Positions 35,450 through 44,516 are shown, numbered from the stretch's first letter. The stretch: 64,000 bases of DNA from Chryseobacterium sp. 3008163 (GCF_003669035.1 NZ_CP033070.1:2604001-2668000), one strand, 5' to 3'. The notes: generated from the letters alone by a model not told the origin. Numbers and translations are program-made.

Positions 35450-36250
35450 TTATTTTTTAATAAATTTTTGAGAATTGAGTATTCCTTCTGTATTCTTTAT
35501 TTGAATAATATAAGTTCCTGTAGGTAATTGATGAACAGGAATTTTCACTTCATTATTGTCTTCTTTAATTTGATTCATTCGTTTTCCTGCTAAATCAAAT
35601 ATTAACACTTCTGAAATTCTTTTTTCTGATTTGATATTAATAAAATCAGATGTTGGATTCGGATATACTTTGAATGTGTTCTTCTTCTTGTCAAACTCTG
35701 AAGTTGATAGTATTCCACTTTTTACTAAAACATCATCAACATTAATTGAGCATCCATACCAAGCAACGCCTTCCAATGCAATTTGATAAGTTGCTGAGGG
35801 CGAAGGTAATGTTAATGTGCCGGAATTAGTCCAATCGCTGATGCTACTGTTGAAAGTTGTAATTAATGTCCAAGTTCCGGTAGTTGAGGTTCTGTAATAA
35901 ACTTTAAGTTCATTTTGATCGCCACCCCAATCTTTGTTTCGGTAATAGAATTCTAATGTAGGACTGTTTACAGAAGATAAATTTAAAATAGGGCTTACAT
36001 ACTTCGTTGCATCTCCGTCAAATGAGTCTATGTCAAACTCTGCCATTAGATCTCCTTGATGCGCACCCGTTGTATAACCATAATATGCAGTGGCAACATT
36101 ACTCCATTCCTGTGTTCCTGATTCATAAATTTTTGTCCATGCCGCTGCTGTTGTAGAGCTGGTTTCAAAGGTTTCTGTCCAAGGAAATGTTGTGATTTGA
36201 GCATTAAGAGATACTCCTAATAAAACAAAGGGAATAAATAGTTTTTTCAT
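35450..36250 (-). CDS. Secreted protein with type IX secretion sorting domain
   Basis: A 266-aa protein. The signal peptide ends SLNAQ. The middle is a beta-sandwich, MAM/choice-of-anchor-like region (FPWTETFETSSTTAAAW, YVSPILNLSSVNSPTLEFYY, INVDDVLVKSG). The last about 75 residues are a type A sorting domain (FKVYPNPTSDFINIKSE, VLIFDLAGKRM, LPTGTYIIQI, SQKFIKK). It should be exported across the outer membrane by PorSS/T9SS. No catalytic motif is visible; it could be an adhesin. Confidence 0.85.
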   Translation of the reverse strand: MKKLFIPFVLLGVSLNAQITTFPWTETFETSSTTAAAWTKIYESGTQEWSNVATAYYGYTTGAHQGDLMAEFDIDSFDGDATKYVSPILNLSSVNSPTLEFYYRNKDWGGDQNELKVYYRTSTTGTWTLITTFNSSISDWTNSGTLTLPSPSATYQIALEGVAWYGCSINVDDVLVKSGILSTSEFDKKKNTFKVYPNPTSDFINIKSEKRISEVLIFDLAGKRMNQIKEDNNEVKIPVHQLPTGTYIIQIKNTEGILNSQKFIKK

Positions 36251-36350
36251 GATAATTAATTTAAAGTTTTATCGAATATACATAATTAAAACGAAAAACA
36301 TCAATTATTAACAGAGTTAAGGTTCTGGAAATCAAACGAAAACCTGTAAA

Positions 36351-36380
36351 AAACTCTGAGCAAAAGTTTTGCCCAGAGTT
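36351..36380 (-). terminator. Hairpin between two minus-strand genes
   Basis: AACTCTG.GCAAAA and GTTTTGC.CAGAGTT arms form a stem with one internal mismatch, followed by T's on the plus strand and a T run on the minus strand. It lies 50 nt upstream of the DUF5686 gene end, so its direction is not certain. Confidence 0.6.
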
Positions 36381-36430
36381 TTTATTATCTATATCCTTTT
36401 AGACTAGACTTTCAGAACCAGTCATATTTT

Positions 36431-38959
36431 TTAAAAACCAAACTGGAAACCAGCCTTAATTCCAAACTTAGAAGCATCCGGACGGTCAAGGTAATTTCCT
36501 CTCCAGTTGAAATCTACACGGAAGATTCTGATGTTTCCAAAACCGATGTTTTCAATACCAAAACCGTATTCGTAATAAACTTGCTGATCCGGTGCGGAAT
36601 ATTTTAAATTTTCAACATTGATGTTTTTTGACGCGTCGCTCAAAGATCCGTAAGCGCCTCTGATGAATGCAACTTCTCTCAGCTTCAGTTTCTTGATTAA
36701 AGGGATAAATGAAAGAATTTTACCGTTAAAATGATGTTCGATGTGAAGGGTAGAATAAGTATCGGCAACAAATTCATAATAATTTAACTGAGCAAAAGTA
36801 TTTGGAACAATTCCGTACGACTGGTTTCCCGGAATAATGTTTTGCAATGCCAAAGGAACGGTATCAAAGTTTTTTCCTGCTTCAAAATTCAGCAATGTTT
36901 TTCCCCAACTTCCCAGAAGTACAGGTTTGTAAAACATAAACTGCAATTTATTATAATTGAAATCGGCATTAAATAATCCATCAATACCTCTCGTATATTT
37001 TAAAACAATCGTCGGTGCCAAAGTTCCATGTTCGTAACGGTCGACTCCGGTTTGAGAAAACGTAGCGCCTGGTCTTGCAATTAAACTAACAGTAACGTGC
37101 GAATCAATCGTTGTTTTCCTCAATACACCATTTCTGTAATACATCAAACTAAAACCTGATGGATTGGCAGATTTAATGCTTTGCATCGTTCCGTCAACTC
37201 GTATCTGAAAGTTTTTCCAAGGCTCAATAGACGTGAAAAAACTCGTTTGGTTAACCGAACTTAAAGAAGCGTTTTCTCCTCTCGCGAAAACGGTTGAAGA
37301 AGCGAAAGAACGCGATAAAATTCCGTCTTCTGTCGTTAGCTGTACTCCAAGTTGGGTAATGTCTCTTTTGGTCCCGCCTCCTATCATAAAACGGTTGACT
37401 CTGTTGAACATATATCGTCCTTCCACACCGTATTTGAATTGCTGATCTTTAAAGCCATAGGCGTTGTAAAATTCAATTCTCCAAGGATCGTTCTGTCCAA
37501 AGTAGGTTCTTGCTCCTAATCTTATTCTGTCACCTTCCACATCATTTTTCCCGTAAACAGAGGTGATGGGACCTAAATCGATGCCTTTTGTAACGTTATA
37601 ATATCTTGAAGCTAATGTTTCTGTAAGCTTTAAAATTCTGTTGAATTTAGGCGTTTGTTGCAGCTTGTCCAGCATTTCATAAACTCCTTTTTCTTGTTTT
37701 GAAAGTGAATCGGGTCTTGCTTTTACCCAAAAAGCATCATCTTTATCCACAAAATGGTCATCATACTCTTCTTTTCTTCTTGTGAAAATAGTGTCTGCTA
37801 AAGGTTTATTAAAATCATATTCAGAATAGTCTACAGAACGCTTGGCAATAATGCTTTTGGCACTTTTCTTTTTTGAGAAAGGTGTCATTTCAATTTCGGT
37901 GACGTATTTTTTAGGTAAAAATGTTTCATCATCAGGATTGTCGTATTCCAGTTCTGTTGAAATGGAATTGATGAAATTGACATTGATTTTATTGGTCGAC
38001 TTTAAGCTAGCTTCTAAAACCGCATAAGAATCGGTGTCAATATAAAGGTATCCCTGAAAAGCCAAAACCTCAGTTCTTCTCGGCTGATAACGTATTTTGT
38101 AGGCTTGTTCTCCACGAATGGAAACTGTGTCAGTCAAGTTGTAATCATACGTGCTAAAACCATCCGTCCCCACCGGACTTGGAAATCCAATGTCAAAATA
38201 ATTTAAAGTATTATCGTAAATATTGATGTCACGATAAAGATTTTTAGCGGTAATCGCAATCACCTGATTATCCTGAAATCCGGATGTTTTTTGAGCAACT
38301 AAAAGTTTTTTTGTTTTCTTGTTCGGTTTGTTTTCTCCGAAATGGTTGTAGATAGATTCATTTAAGAAAATAGGCAACGCCATTTTTCCTCTTGCTGTAG
38401 AATCGGCGTAATCAAAGATAAAATCTAATTTGTTGAAGATTTTTCTATGCATGAAAGCACTGTCAAGATTGTTGGCGTCAAACTGAATCTTCTCATATTC
38501 TTTGTAAGTGTAAGTGTCAAATTTATCAAGACCGTTGTTTCTCTTGCGTTTCCAGACTTCCTGCATGATTCGGTATGCGGGATTTTCTTTCTTATTCTTA
38601 AATTTTGTTTTCTCGTTGTGGATAACAACTTCTTCGATGCTGCTTACTTTTTCAGAAGATAATTTAATGATCAGATTGCTGTTTTTGTCTGCAGTAATAT
38701 CTACACTTTCTAAAGCATAGTTTTTTTTCTGAAATTTAAGTTTGTAAATAATGCTGTCAGATTTCACGCTGAAGCTTCCTGAAGTAGTAGTAAGAATGGG
38801 AGTATTGCTGTCGTTGATAAAGATTTCAACTGCGCTAATCTCTTTGTTGTTTTTGTTATCTACAATCTTTCCGTTTGCTGTGTTTTGAGCATGAAAAAGA
38901 CTGGTTATAAAAAGGGAAATATAAAGGAAACCGTATTTAAATTGATTGGTTGACATCAT
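36431..38959 (-). CDS. DUF5686 outer-membrane protein with carboxypeptidase-regulatory-like domain
   Basis: An 842-aa protein. The ATG at 38959 is preferred to the upstream TTG at 38971. A signal peptide ends SLFHAQ. An N-terminal CarboxypepD_reg-like beta-sandwich follows (GKIVDNKNNKEISAVEIFI). The DUF5686 region starts near KKENPAYRIMQEVWKRK, and the C-terminal half is a predicted beta-barrel ending in aromatic GIKAGFQFGF. The family resembles TonB-dependent receptors without a plug. The function is unknown. Confidence 0.88.
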   Translation of the reverse strand: MMSTNQFKYGFLYISLFITSLFHAQNTANGKIVDNKNNKEISAVEIFINDSNTPILTTTSGSFSVKSDSIIYKLKFQKKNYALESVDITADKNSNLIIKLSSEKVSSIEEVVIHNEKTKFKNKKENPAYRIMQEVWKRKRNNGLDKFDTYTYKEYEKIQFDANNLDSAFMHRKIFNKLDFIFDYADSTARGKMALPIFLNESIYNHFGENKPNKKTKKLLVAQKTSGFQDNQVIAITAKNLYRDINIYDNTLNYFDIGFPSPVGTDGFSTYDYNLTDTVSIRGEQAYKIRYQPRRTEVLAFQGYLYIDTDSYAVLEASLKSTNKINVNFINSISTELEYDNPDDETFLPKKYVTEIEMTPFSKKKSAKSIIAKRSVDYSEYDFNKPLADTIFTRRKEEYDDHFVDKDDAFWVKARPDSLSKQEKGVYEMLDKLQQTPKFNRILKLTETLASRYYNVTKGIDLGPITSVYGKNDVEGDRIRLGARTYFGQNDPWRIEFYNAYGFKDQQFKYGVEGRYMFNRVNRFMIGGGTKRDITQLGVQLTTEDGILSRSFASSTVFARGENASLSSVNQTSFFTSIEPWKNFQIRVDGTMQSIKSANPSGFSLMYYRNGVLRKTTIDSHVTVSLIARPGATFSQTGVDRYEHGTLAPTIVLKYTRGIDGLFNADFNYNKLQFMFYKPVLLGSWGKTLLNFEAGKNFDTVPLALQNIIPGNQSYGIVPNTFAQLNYYEFVADTYSTLHIEHHFNGKILSFIPLIKKLKLREVAFIRGAYGSLSDASKNINVENLKYSAPDQQVYYEYGFGIENIGFGNIRIFRVDFNWRGNYLDRPDASKFGIKAGFQFGF

Positions 38960-39157
38960 TCGTATCTTCAAGCATTTAGCTAAACAAAAATTGTGCTGTT
39001 TATGATTAAAATTTAAAAGTTTTTTTAAAGACTTTTGGGTTTATTTACCAAAATGCAAATGTAATGAAAATAAACCTATGAATATTGCGTCTACACAACC
39101 CTGGAGGTTGATATTTGATAAATAATGTAAAGTACGATTATGGAAAAGTATAAAATC

Positions 39158-39189
39158 AAAAAAGACCTACAATAATGTAAGTCTTTTTT
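39158..39189 (-). terminator. Hairpin 3' of the tRNA remnant
   Basis: AAGAC.TAC and GTA.GTCTT arms with a 6-nt loop and T run. It is a copy of the terminators that follow the two intact tRNA-Asn genes, with one mismatch in the stem. Confidence 0.7.
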
Positions 39190-39190
39190 G

Positions 39191-39269
39191 CTCCTCCTCT
39201 TGGGCTCGAACCAAGAACCCTCTGATTAATCCCGAAGCTTCGGGACTCTCACCAACTGAGCTAAAATAC
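39191..39269 (-). pseudogene. Chimeric tRNA-Asn remnant
   Basis: Read on the minus strand, the 3' half (anticodon-stem 3' strand AATCAGA, variable and T arms, AGGAGGA acceptor strand) matches the two tRNA-Asn genes downstream with one change. The 5' half has a tRNA-like D arm (TTTTAGCTCAGTTGG). The 5' strand of the anticodon arm and the anticodon are replaced by the 16-bp palindrome TCCCGAAGCTTCGGGA (39230-39245). The acceptor 5' strand does not pair. It cannot fold as a normal tRNA. Confidence 0.75.
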
Positions 39270-39534
39270 CCGAGAATTGTGAGTTTTCGTCACAAAGCAT
39301 TTCTATAAATTTTCTGGATTTTTGCTTTTTAATAAACCTTTCAATCTGTATTGCAAGATTTTTATCTATTGAAACCTCAAAAAGTGCCGCCATTTTCCAA
39401 GGACGAAATTTTCTGGTAAATGTGTTGAAATCTTCCTGCTGGTTATGTTTCAAAAGTCTTTCCTTCGGAGATTGCGTATATCCGGCATAGAATTTATCAG
39501 CAGTTTCTGAGAACAAAATATAAATATAATACAT
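39226..39534 (-). CDS. GIY-YIG domain nuclease-like protein ending in tRNA-derived sequence
   Basis: A 102-aa protein of the single-domain GIY-YIG (UPF0213/YhbQ-like) type. YYIYILFSETADKFYAGYT holds the GIY and YIG equivalents, followed by ERLLKHN, the FRPWKM segment and a Glu in IQIERFIKKQKSRKFIE. The last residues, ILAQLVRVPKLRD, are translated from the D arm and palindrome of the tRNA remnant, and the stop lies inside that remnant. Similar flavobacterial proteins end in tRNA-derived tails, as I recall. Possibly a mobile or recombining gene; catalysis has not been shown for most members. Confidence 0.75.
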   Translation of the reverse strand: MYYIYILFSETADKFYAGYTQSPKERLLKHNQQEDFNTFTRKFRPWKMAALFEVSIDKNLAIQIERFIKKQKSRKFIEMLCDENSQFSGILAQLVRVPKLRD

Positions 39535-39537
39535 AAC

Positions 39538-39567
39538 AAAAAAGACTTACAGTAATGTAAGTCTTTT
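39538..39567 (-). terminator. Terminator of tRNA-Asn copy 1
   Basis: AAAAAGACTTAC and GTAAGTCTTTTT form a 12-bp perfect stem with a 6-nt loop directly after the tRNA 3' end on the minus strand. Confidence 0.8.
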
Positions 39568-39569
39568 TG

Positions 39570-39643
39570 CTCCTCCTCTTGGGCTCGAACCAAGGACCCT
39601 CTGATTAACAGTCAGATGCTCTAACCAACTGAGCTAAGGAGGA
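39570..39643 (-). tRNA. tRNA-Asn (GTT)
   Basis: 74 nt without encoded CCA. Acceptor TCCTCCT/AGGAGGA, D arm GCTC..GAGC, anticodon arm TCTGA-CTGTTAA-TCAGA with anticodon GTT, T arm CTTGG-TTCGAGC-CCAAG, discriminator G. All stems pair fully. Identical to the copy at 39825. Confidence 0.96.
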
Positions 39644-39791
39644 ATGTTCCTCTTTTAGAGTGGTGCAAATATAATATGAAAAATAATATCAAGCAAATAT
39701 TTTTTGGTTAAAATTACCCGAAAAGTGCTATCAGATTATTTTTCAGGAATTTAAATTTTAAAATAAATGGAAACACGAAAGTATTAAAATC

Positions 39792-39823
39792 AAAAAAGAC
39801 CTACATTGCTGTAAGTCTTTTTT
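39792..39823 (-). terminator. Terminator of tRNA-Asn copy 2
   Basis: AAAAAAGAC.TAC and GTA.GTCTTTTTT arms around a short loop, directly after the tRNA on the minus strand; one internal mismatch. Confidence 0.75.
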
Positions 39824-39824
39824 G

Positions 39825-39898
39825 CTCCTCCTCTTGGGCTCGAACCAAGGACCCTCTGATTAACAGTCAGATGCTCTAACCAACTGAGCTAAGGAGGA
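39825..39898 (-). tRNA. tRNA-Asn (GTT), second copy
   Basis: 74 nt, identical to the gene at 39570-39643, with the same anticodon GTT and similar flanks on both sides (GTGGTGCAAATATA upstream, hairpin downstream). The two are a tandem duplication of a whole transcription unit. Confidence 0.96.
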
Positions 39899-39978
39899 AT
39901 GTCCCTATTTTTAGGTGGTGCAAATATAGGACTGATATTTAAACCACGCAAGTTTTTTAATTAATTTTTTAAATAAAA

Positions 39979-41325
39979 TTAAAATTTATTGGTAATGATT
40001 TTAAAGATGTCTGCTCCGAAAATCAGTAACATTAATCCTAACAAGAAGATAACACCAACCATCTGCGCATTTTCTAGTATCTTTTGCGGTACTGGTTTTC
40101 CAACAATCATCTCATATAATGTGAAAATAACATGTCCGCCATCCAATCCAGGGATAGGAATTAAGTTTAAGAACGCCAACCAAACAGAAAACATTGCTGT
40201 AAAACTCCAGAAAGCCGTCCAGTCGATAGAAACACTTCCGTCTTGAGCTTTGTCAACGGGCATGTTTTTGATGATTGCTAAGGGTCCGCCAACTTTTTTG
40301 TAACCCTGAACTTTTTTGTTAAAGATTAATTTAAATTGTTTTACCTGATATGTTAAGCTTTCAATACTTCTTGTAAAGCCTCTTCCGATTGATTGCCCGA
40401 AAGTGAAATGTTTCGTTTCATAGAATTTTTGTAGCTGCTTATAAGAAGCCAATCCTAGCGTTCCTTCTTTTGATACTGATAAAACAAGCGGCTGAACTGC
40501 TCCGTTTCTCATTACATCTACTTTAAGGTTTTTTCCTGCGCTGTTTCTTACTGTAGTTTGGAATTCGTCATAATAAGAAATTTTCTTTCCGTCTACAGAA
40601 ACAACTTGATCACCAAGTTTCAAACCAGCTTGCGCTGTTTTAGGGTTGTAGATAGAATCGATAATTGCAGGGAATCTTGGAGTAAGAAATGCTTTAGGAT
40701 TTTCGTCTCTGAAAGCCATTGCTTTACCGTCGTCGTTGGTTGGGAAAGTAACTTCTTTTCCGTTTCTTAAAACCGTGATTTCGTCGCTCAATAGAACGTC
40801 TAAAGCCAATTTATCAAGATTATTCTGAGTTTTTCCGTCTACTTTTAAGATTTTATCTCCATCCTGAAAACCCATTCCTTTTGCAACGCTCGTGTAATTC
40901 ATCGGAGCATCAACTTTCGCAGTGTCAAAAGATGTTTCACCGTTGAAAAAAGAAAGACATCCGTAGATAATCCAAGCTAAAAAGAAGTTTACTGTAACTC
41001 CTCCAAGCATGATGATTAATCTCTGCCAAGCCGGTTTTGCTCTGAATTCCCAAGGCTGTGCAGGTTGCTTCAGTTGCTCTGTGTCCATACTTTCGTCAAC
41101 CATTCCGGCGATTTTCACATAACCTCCGAAAGGAAGCCATCCGATACCGTATTCGGTTTCACCAATTTTCTTTTTTGCTAAAGAAAACCACGGATCGAAG
41201 AATAGATAAAATTTTTCTACTTTGGTTTTGAAATATTTGGCGGGTAAGAAATGCCCAAGTTCGTGAAGAATTACTAAGATAGATATGCTTAATATAAATT
41301 GAAAGATCTTAATTGCTAATTCCAT
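39979..41325 (-). CDS. rseP: Site-2 protease RseP (M50)
   Basis: A 448-aa intramembrane zinc protease. His21-Glu22-x-x-His25 (HELGHF) lies in the first membrane helix. Two PDZ-like regions sit between helices (AKGMGFQDGDKILKVDGK and QAGLKLGDQVVSVDGKKI), and the third zinc ligand is in IPIPGLDGGHVIFTLYE. It cleaves anti-sigma factors or signal-peptide remnants within the membrane. It is preceded by a consensus promoter. Confidence 0.95.
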   Translation of the reverse strand: MELAIKIFQFILSISILVILHELGHFLPAKYFKTKVEKFYLFFDPWFSLAKKKIGETEYGIGWLPFGGYVKIAGMVDESMDTEQLKQPAQPWEFRAKPAWQRLIIMLGGVTVNFFLAWIIYGCLSFFNGETSFDTAKVDAPMNYTSVAKGMGFQDGDKILKVDGKTQNNLDKLALDVLLSDEITVLRNGKEVTFPTNDDGKAMAFRDENPKAFLTPRFPAIIDSIYNPKTAQAGLKLGDQVVSVDGKKISYYDEFQTTVRNSAGKNLKVDVMRNGAVQPLVLSVSKEGTLGLASYKQLQKFYETKHFTFGQSIGRGFTRSIESLTYQVKQFKLIFNKKVQGYKKVGGPLAIIKNMPVDKAQDGSVSIDWTAFWSFTAMFSVWLAFLNLIPIPGLDGGHVIFTLYEMIVGKPVPQKILENAQMVGVIFLLGLMLLIFGADIFKIITNKF

Positions 41326-41349
41326 TAATTGTTTTTAGATTTTAATTTG

Positions 41350-41380
41350 CAAAGGTAACAATTATCAAAAGGATGTCAAA
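41350..41380 (-). promoter_or_regulatory. Consensus promoter of rseP
   Basis: On the minus strand TTTG (41377-41380), 19 bp, then TACCTTTG (41350-41357). This is an exact match to the Bacteroidota pattern TTTG-N19-TAnnTTTG, with the ATG 24 nt downstream. Confidence 0.8.
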
Positions 41381-41383
41381 CAA

Positions 41384-41409
41384 AAAAGCTCCTCGAAATG
41401 AGAAGCTTT
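41384..41409 (-). terminator. Terminator of the small beta-barrel gene
   Basis: AAAGCTTCTC and GAGGAGCTTT arms (one mismatch) with a 5-nt loop, followed by T's on the minus strand, just ahead of the rseP promoter. Confidence 0.75.
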
Positions 41410-41430
41410 GTCATATATTCTGCCACTGTT

Positions 41431-41871
41431 TTAGAAATTGAAAGAAACACCAAGGCTTCCGTTGTTTCCCACTTCTGCGAAAACTCCGAATTTATCTGTG
41501 AAGAAATATCTTGCTCCAATGTGCGCTCCGATTCCGAAGTCTCTGCCAAGAACTCCCAAGTCAACGCCGGGATAAATATCCAATTGCTCCGGTAAATCCA
41601 AAGCTTCTTTCAAGTGGAAATTTACTCTCCCGAAAATAAAAACTCTGTTGTCTTCATTATTGTCTTTATAACCGTCAAAATAAGCATTGGCTCCAGCTCC
41701 AACGGATATAAGTTGATTCAAACCATAATCATAAGTGGCGGCAATCCCTGTTCCGTACCCCCAAGCATTTAAGCCTAAATTTACTTTCTGATCTCCTTTC
41801 CCCGTGTAGGCTTGTGCGCTCACTGTTGCTCCCGTAAGAACCAGCATCAGCATAAAAACCAATTTCTTCAT
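41431..41871 (-). CDS. Small outer-membrane beta-barrel-like protein (DUF6646-like)
   Basis: A 146-aa protein with a signal peptide ending TVSAQ. The rest alternates short amphipathic strands with glycine-rich turns (VNLGLNAWGYGTGIAATYDYG, VDLGVLGRDFGIGAHIGARYFF) and ends in Phe (GVSFNF), as expected for an 8-strand barrel. I believe this is the DUF6646 group, but the name needs checking. It is a single gene with its own terminator. Confidence 0.75.
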   Translation of the reverse strand: MKKLVFMLMLVLTGATVSAQAYTGKGDQKVNLGLNAWGYGTGIAATYDYGLNQLISVGAGANAYFDGYKDNNEDNRVFIFGRVNFHLKEALDLPEQLDIYPGVDLGVLGRDFGIGAHIGARYFFTDKFGVFAEVGNNGSLGVSFNF

Positions 41872-41969
41872 AGATTTATTTTTAAATTATTACTAATGAC
41901 AATTTGTAGCAAATATAAAACCGAAACGAATTAAAAGCTGTAATTTTATACAAATTTTGAAATAGAAAC

Positions 41970-42722
41970 ATGGAAATTGTAGGATTAAATCAGGATATTG
42001 TCTGGAAAAATAAAGATGAAAACTTTAAATTAATTGAAAATCAGCTTCAAAATCAGGATGCAGATTTGTTTCTTCTACCCGAAATGTTTTCTACGGGTTT
42101 TTGTATGGATGCTGCTGAAGTTTCAGATAAAAATGAAGAAGCTCTGGAGTTTTTAAAGAAGGTTTCAAAAGAGAAAAATACAGCTTTTGCCGGAAGTGCT
42201 TCAGTGGAAGTAGAAGGTAAGTTTTATAATAGGATGTATTTTGTAAAGCCAGAAGGCGAAGTCACTTTTTACGATAAAAGACATTTGTTTTCATTCTCGG
42301 GAGAAGATGAAATTTATACACCAGGAAAAGAAAGAGTCATTGTAGAATATCTTGGAATACGTTTTCTGTTGCAGGTCTGCTATGATTTGAGGTTTCCTGT
42401 TTTTGCAAGAAACAATGATGATTACGATGCGATTTTATACGTTGCCAACTGGCCTGAAAAAAGAGTTGGAGCTTGGGAGCATTTATTAAAAGCGAGAGCA
42501 ATTGAGAATTTATCGTATGTTTTTGGTTTAAACAGAATTGGGACAGATGGAAATGATTTGTTTTATCAGGAAAGTTCGCACTGCTTTTTTGCCGATGGAA
42601 AGGAAATTGCTGAGAAAAAAGGAAATTTGGTTTCAGCAGAATTAAATTTGGAAGAATTAAAGAATTTTAGAAATCATTTTCAGTTTTTGAATGACCGGGA
42701 TGATTTTGAGATTACTGATTAG
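41970..42722 (+). CDS. Omega-amidase-like carbon-nitrogen hydrolase (YafV/Nit2 type)
   Basis: A 250-aa nitrilase-superfamily enzyme with the full Glu-Lys-Cys triad: Glu38 in LLPEMFSTG, Lys103 in YDKRHLFSF and Cys137 in LQVCYDLRFPVF. The YDKRHLF and MFSTGF motifs are those of omega-amidases, which hydrolyse 2-oxoglutaramate or 2-oxosuccinamate, often in methionine salvage. Length is normal. It is a single gene. Confidence 0.88.
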   Translation: MEIVGLNQDIVWKNKDENFKLIENQLQNQDADLFLLPEMFSTGFCMDAAEVSDKNEEALEFLKKVSKEKNTAFAGSASVEVEGKFYNRMYFVKPEGEVTFYDKRHLFSFSGEDEIYTPGKERVIVEYLGIRFLLQVCYDLRFPVFARNNDDYDAILYVANWPEKRVGAWEHLLKARAIENLSYVFGLNRIGTDGNDLFYQESSHCFFADGKEIAEKKGNLVSAELNLEELKNFRNHFQFLNDRDDFEITD

Positions 42723-42933
42723 CATTATCTATATGTAGAAAATTTAAACATAGAACTCTCATCTAGCTATTCTAAGGTTGATTGGGTTTTAAGAATATCA
42801 TATGTTTAATTATATTAGGGATAGTTAATTCGTTGCATTTTATAAGTATTGTTGATTATTTTAAATAATATATTTCTTTTTAGTTGAAATGTTATAATTT
42901 TTTATATTTTTAAATTCTAATAACATAAACTCT

Positions 42934-43755
42934 ATGACTAAAAAATTATTCTTGCTTATCTTTTGTCTATTCAGCTTTGTTTTAAATGCACAAAAAGATA
43001 GTCGTTATGATGAAAATGATATTGCTGAATTCCAATTGGAAGATGGGTCATCGTTTAAAGCTTATATTATTGGCACTGTTACGAACACACTTAATGTCGG
43101 TCAGATCATTATTCATAACAGAATTTCTGGATTTAAATACGCGACTTTAGATGATCAAAAGAAAAAGGAAATAAGCGCGAAAGATGTGAAAAAAGTGATT
43201 TACTATAATGGTGGTGAAGTTTCACAGATTCAGGAAAAAATCAAAGTAAAAACGGTTGATAAAGACGCAAGTCTTTCAAATGAAACAGCTGAAACGTTTG
43301 AATATCTGTTGTATGATGGTAAAATTAAACTCTACAGTTCTAATGTTTTCGAGTGTCTTGATCTGACCAATTGTTATTACACCCATTCAAATTTTTATAT
43401 TAAAAAACCGGATGGTGCTTTTACGGTGTTGGCAGTAAAGACTAAAAGCCAGTTTAATACTAAAATGGGGTCATCTATTGAAAAAATTGTTCCTGCATTC
43501 AGAGCGGTGGGAGGAAATTGCAGTTCTTTTAGTAAGTATCTTGATGATTTCGATAAAAATATGATGAAGGACAAACAGCTGGACAAAACTTTACAAAAAG
43601 AATATCAGGAAATTTATAAAACAACCCTGAAGGAAGTGAAAAATGACAGGGAGCAACTTAGAAAGTTATTCCATATTGTGGCAGATAAGGTGCAAAGCCG
43701 ACAAGCTGAAATTTATTTGGGACTCATCAAAGAATATGAGAAAAACTGTCCTTAA
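42934..43755 (+). CDS. Secreted protein of unknown function
   Basis: A 273-aa protein with a signal peptide ending VLNAQ. It starts with a short beta-rich part (DDIAEFQLEDGSSFKAYIIG), and the C-terminal 80 residues are helical and charged (MMKDKQLDKTLQKEYQEIYK). Three to four Cys lie in FECLDLTNCYYT and GGNCSSF. No family is recognised. The 210 bp upstream hold no other gene and only A/T-rich sequence. Confidence 0.7.
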   Translation: MTKKLFLLIFCLFSFVLNAQKDSRYDENDIAEFQLEDGSSFKAYIIGTVTNTLNVGQIIIHNRISGFKYATLDDQKKKEISAKDVKKVIYYNGGEVSQIQEKIKVKTVDKDASLSNETAETFEYLLYDGKIKLYSSNVFECLDLTNCYYTHSNFYIKKPDGAFTVLAVKTKSQFNTKMGSSIEKIVPAFRAVGGNCSSFSKYLDDFDKNMMKDKQLDKTLQKEYQEIYKTTLKEVKNDREQLRKLFHIVADKVQSRQAEIYLGLIKEYEKNCP

Positions 43756-43831
43756 AAAAGTTGGATTTACTAACTGATACAAGAAATTCCCGTAAATTTT
43801 ATATATTTTTATATTTAACCTTAGCCTGAAC

Positions 43832-44131
43832 CTAAATATATTGCTCTAAAAGCTGCGTCAAACGATTCACATCGTGCACGCCACTTTCTTTATACAGCAA
43901 TTCTCCTTTTTTGAAGACTGCCAAAGTTGGAACGCCACGCACGCCATACTGAGAAGCAATTGCAGGATATTGATCAATATCTATCTTTACAATTCTTGCA
44001 CCTTCACCTACTTTTTCTTTAACAGTCGTTAAAACCGATGACTGCACTTTGCAAGGCTGACACCATGTTGCGAAAAAATCGATCAATACGGGTCTTTCTG
44101 ATTCTATAAGTTCCTGAAATTTTTGTGACAT
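43832..44131 (-). CDS. Thioredoxin-family protein
   Basis: A 99-aa cytosolic thioredoxin with active site WCQPCKVQ (Cys24, Cys27) and cis-Pro in GVRGVPTLAVF. The active site has Gln-Pro instead of Gly-Pro. It is the last gene of a three-gene sulfur-transfer operon with two rhodanese-type proteins and probably reduces their persulfides. Confidence 0.9.
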   Translation of the reverse strand: MSQKFQELIESERPVLIDFFATWCQPCKVQSSVLTTVKEKVGEGARIVKIDIDQYPAIASQYGVRGVPTLAVFKKGELLYKESGVHDVNRLTQLLEQYI

Positions 44132-44150
44132 AATGATTTAATTTAATCTT

Positions 44151-44516
44151 TTACTTTAAATTTTGAATGGCTTTAATATTATCTAAAGTCTTGCCATCAT
44201 ACACTTCGACGCCGTTCTTTTTTAACATTTCTACGGCTTCGTCTGCCTGAATTCCTTTATTGCAAAAGACCACAACCTTTTTACCTTTGAGAGATTCTGC
44301 TTTGTTCTGAATTTCCGCTAAAGGAATATTTATGGCGTCTTTTGCAGTTCCTTCTGCATACTGCTCCGGAATTCTTACGTCAACCAAAATGGTCTCAGAA
44401 TTTTTCACCAATTCTTTAATATCAGTTTTGTGTACATTTTGTTGTACAGATGCGGTTTTGCAGGCATTCAGTGAAAAAAATGCAACAAGAATAATTCCAA
44501 ATAAAAATGTTTTCAT
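44151..44516 (-). CDS. Rhodanese-like lipoprotein
   Basis: A 121-aa single rhodanese domain with a lipobox (FFSLNAC), DVRIPEQYAEGTAKDAINIPL, and the active-site loop VVFCNKGIQADEA carrying the persulfide Cys. It begins on the base next to the stop of the preceding MBL-rhodanese gene. It is probably periplasmic, transferring sulfur from or to small thiols. Confidence 0.88.
   Translation of the reverse strand: MKTFLFGIILVAFFSLNACKTASVQQNVHKTDIKELVKNSETILVDVRIPEQYAEGTAKDAINIPLAEIQNKAESLKGKKVVVFCNKGIQADEAVEMLKKNGVEVYDGKTLDNIKAIQNLK

Noticed and set aside
39226..39534. Homing endonuclease in a group I intron
   Set aside because: No intron core is visible and the tRNA halves are not joined by a spliceable insert; part of the tRNA is missing.
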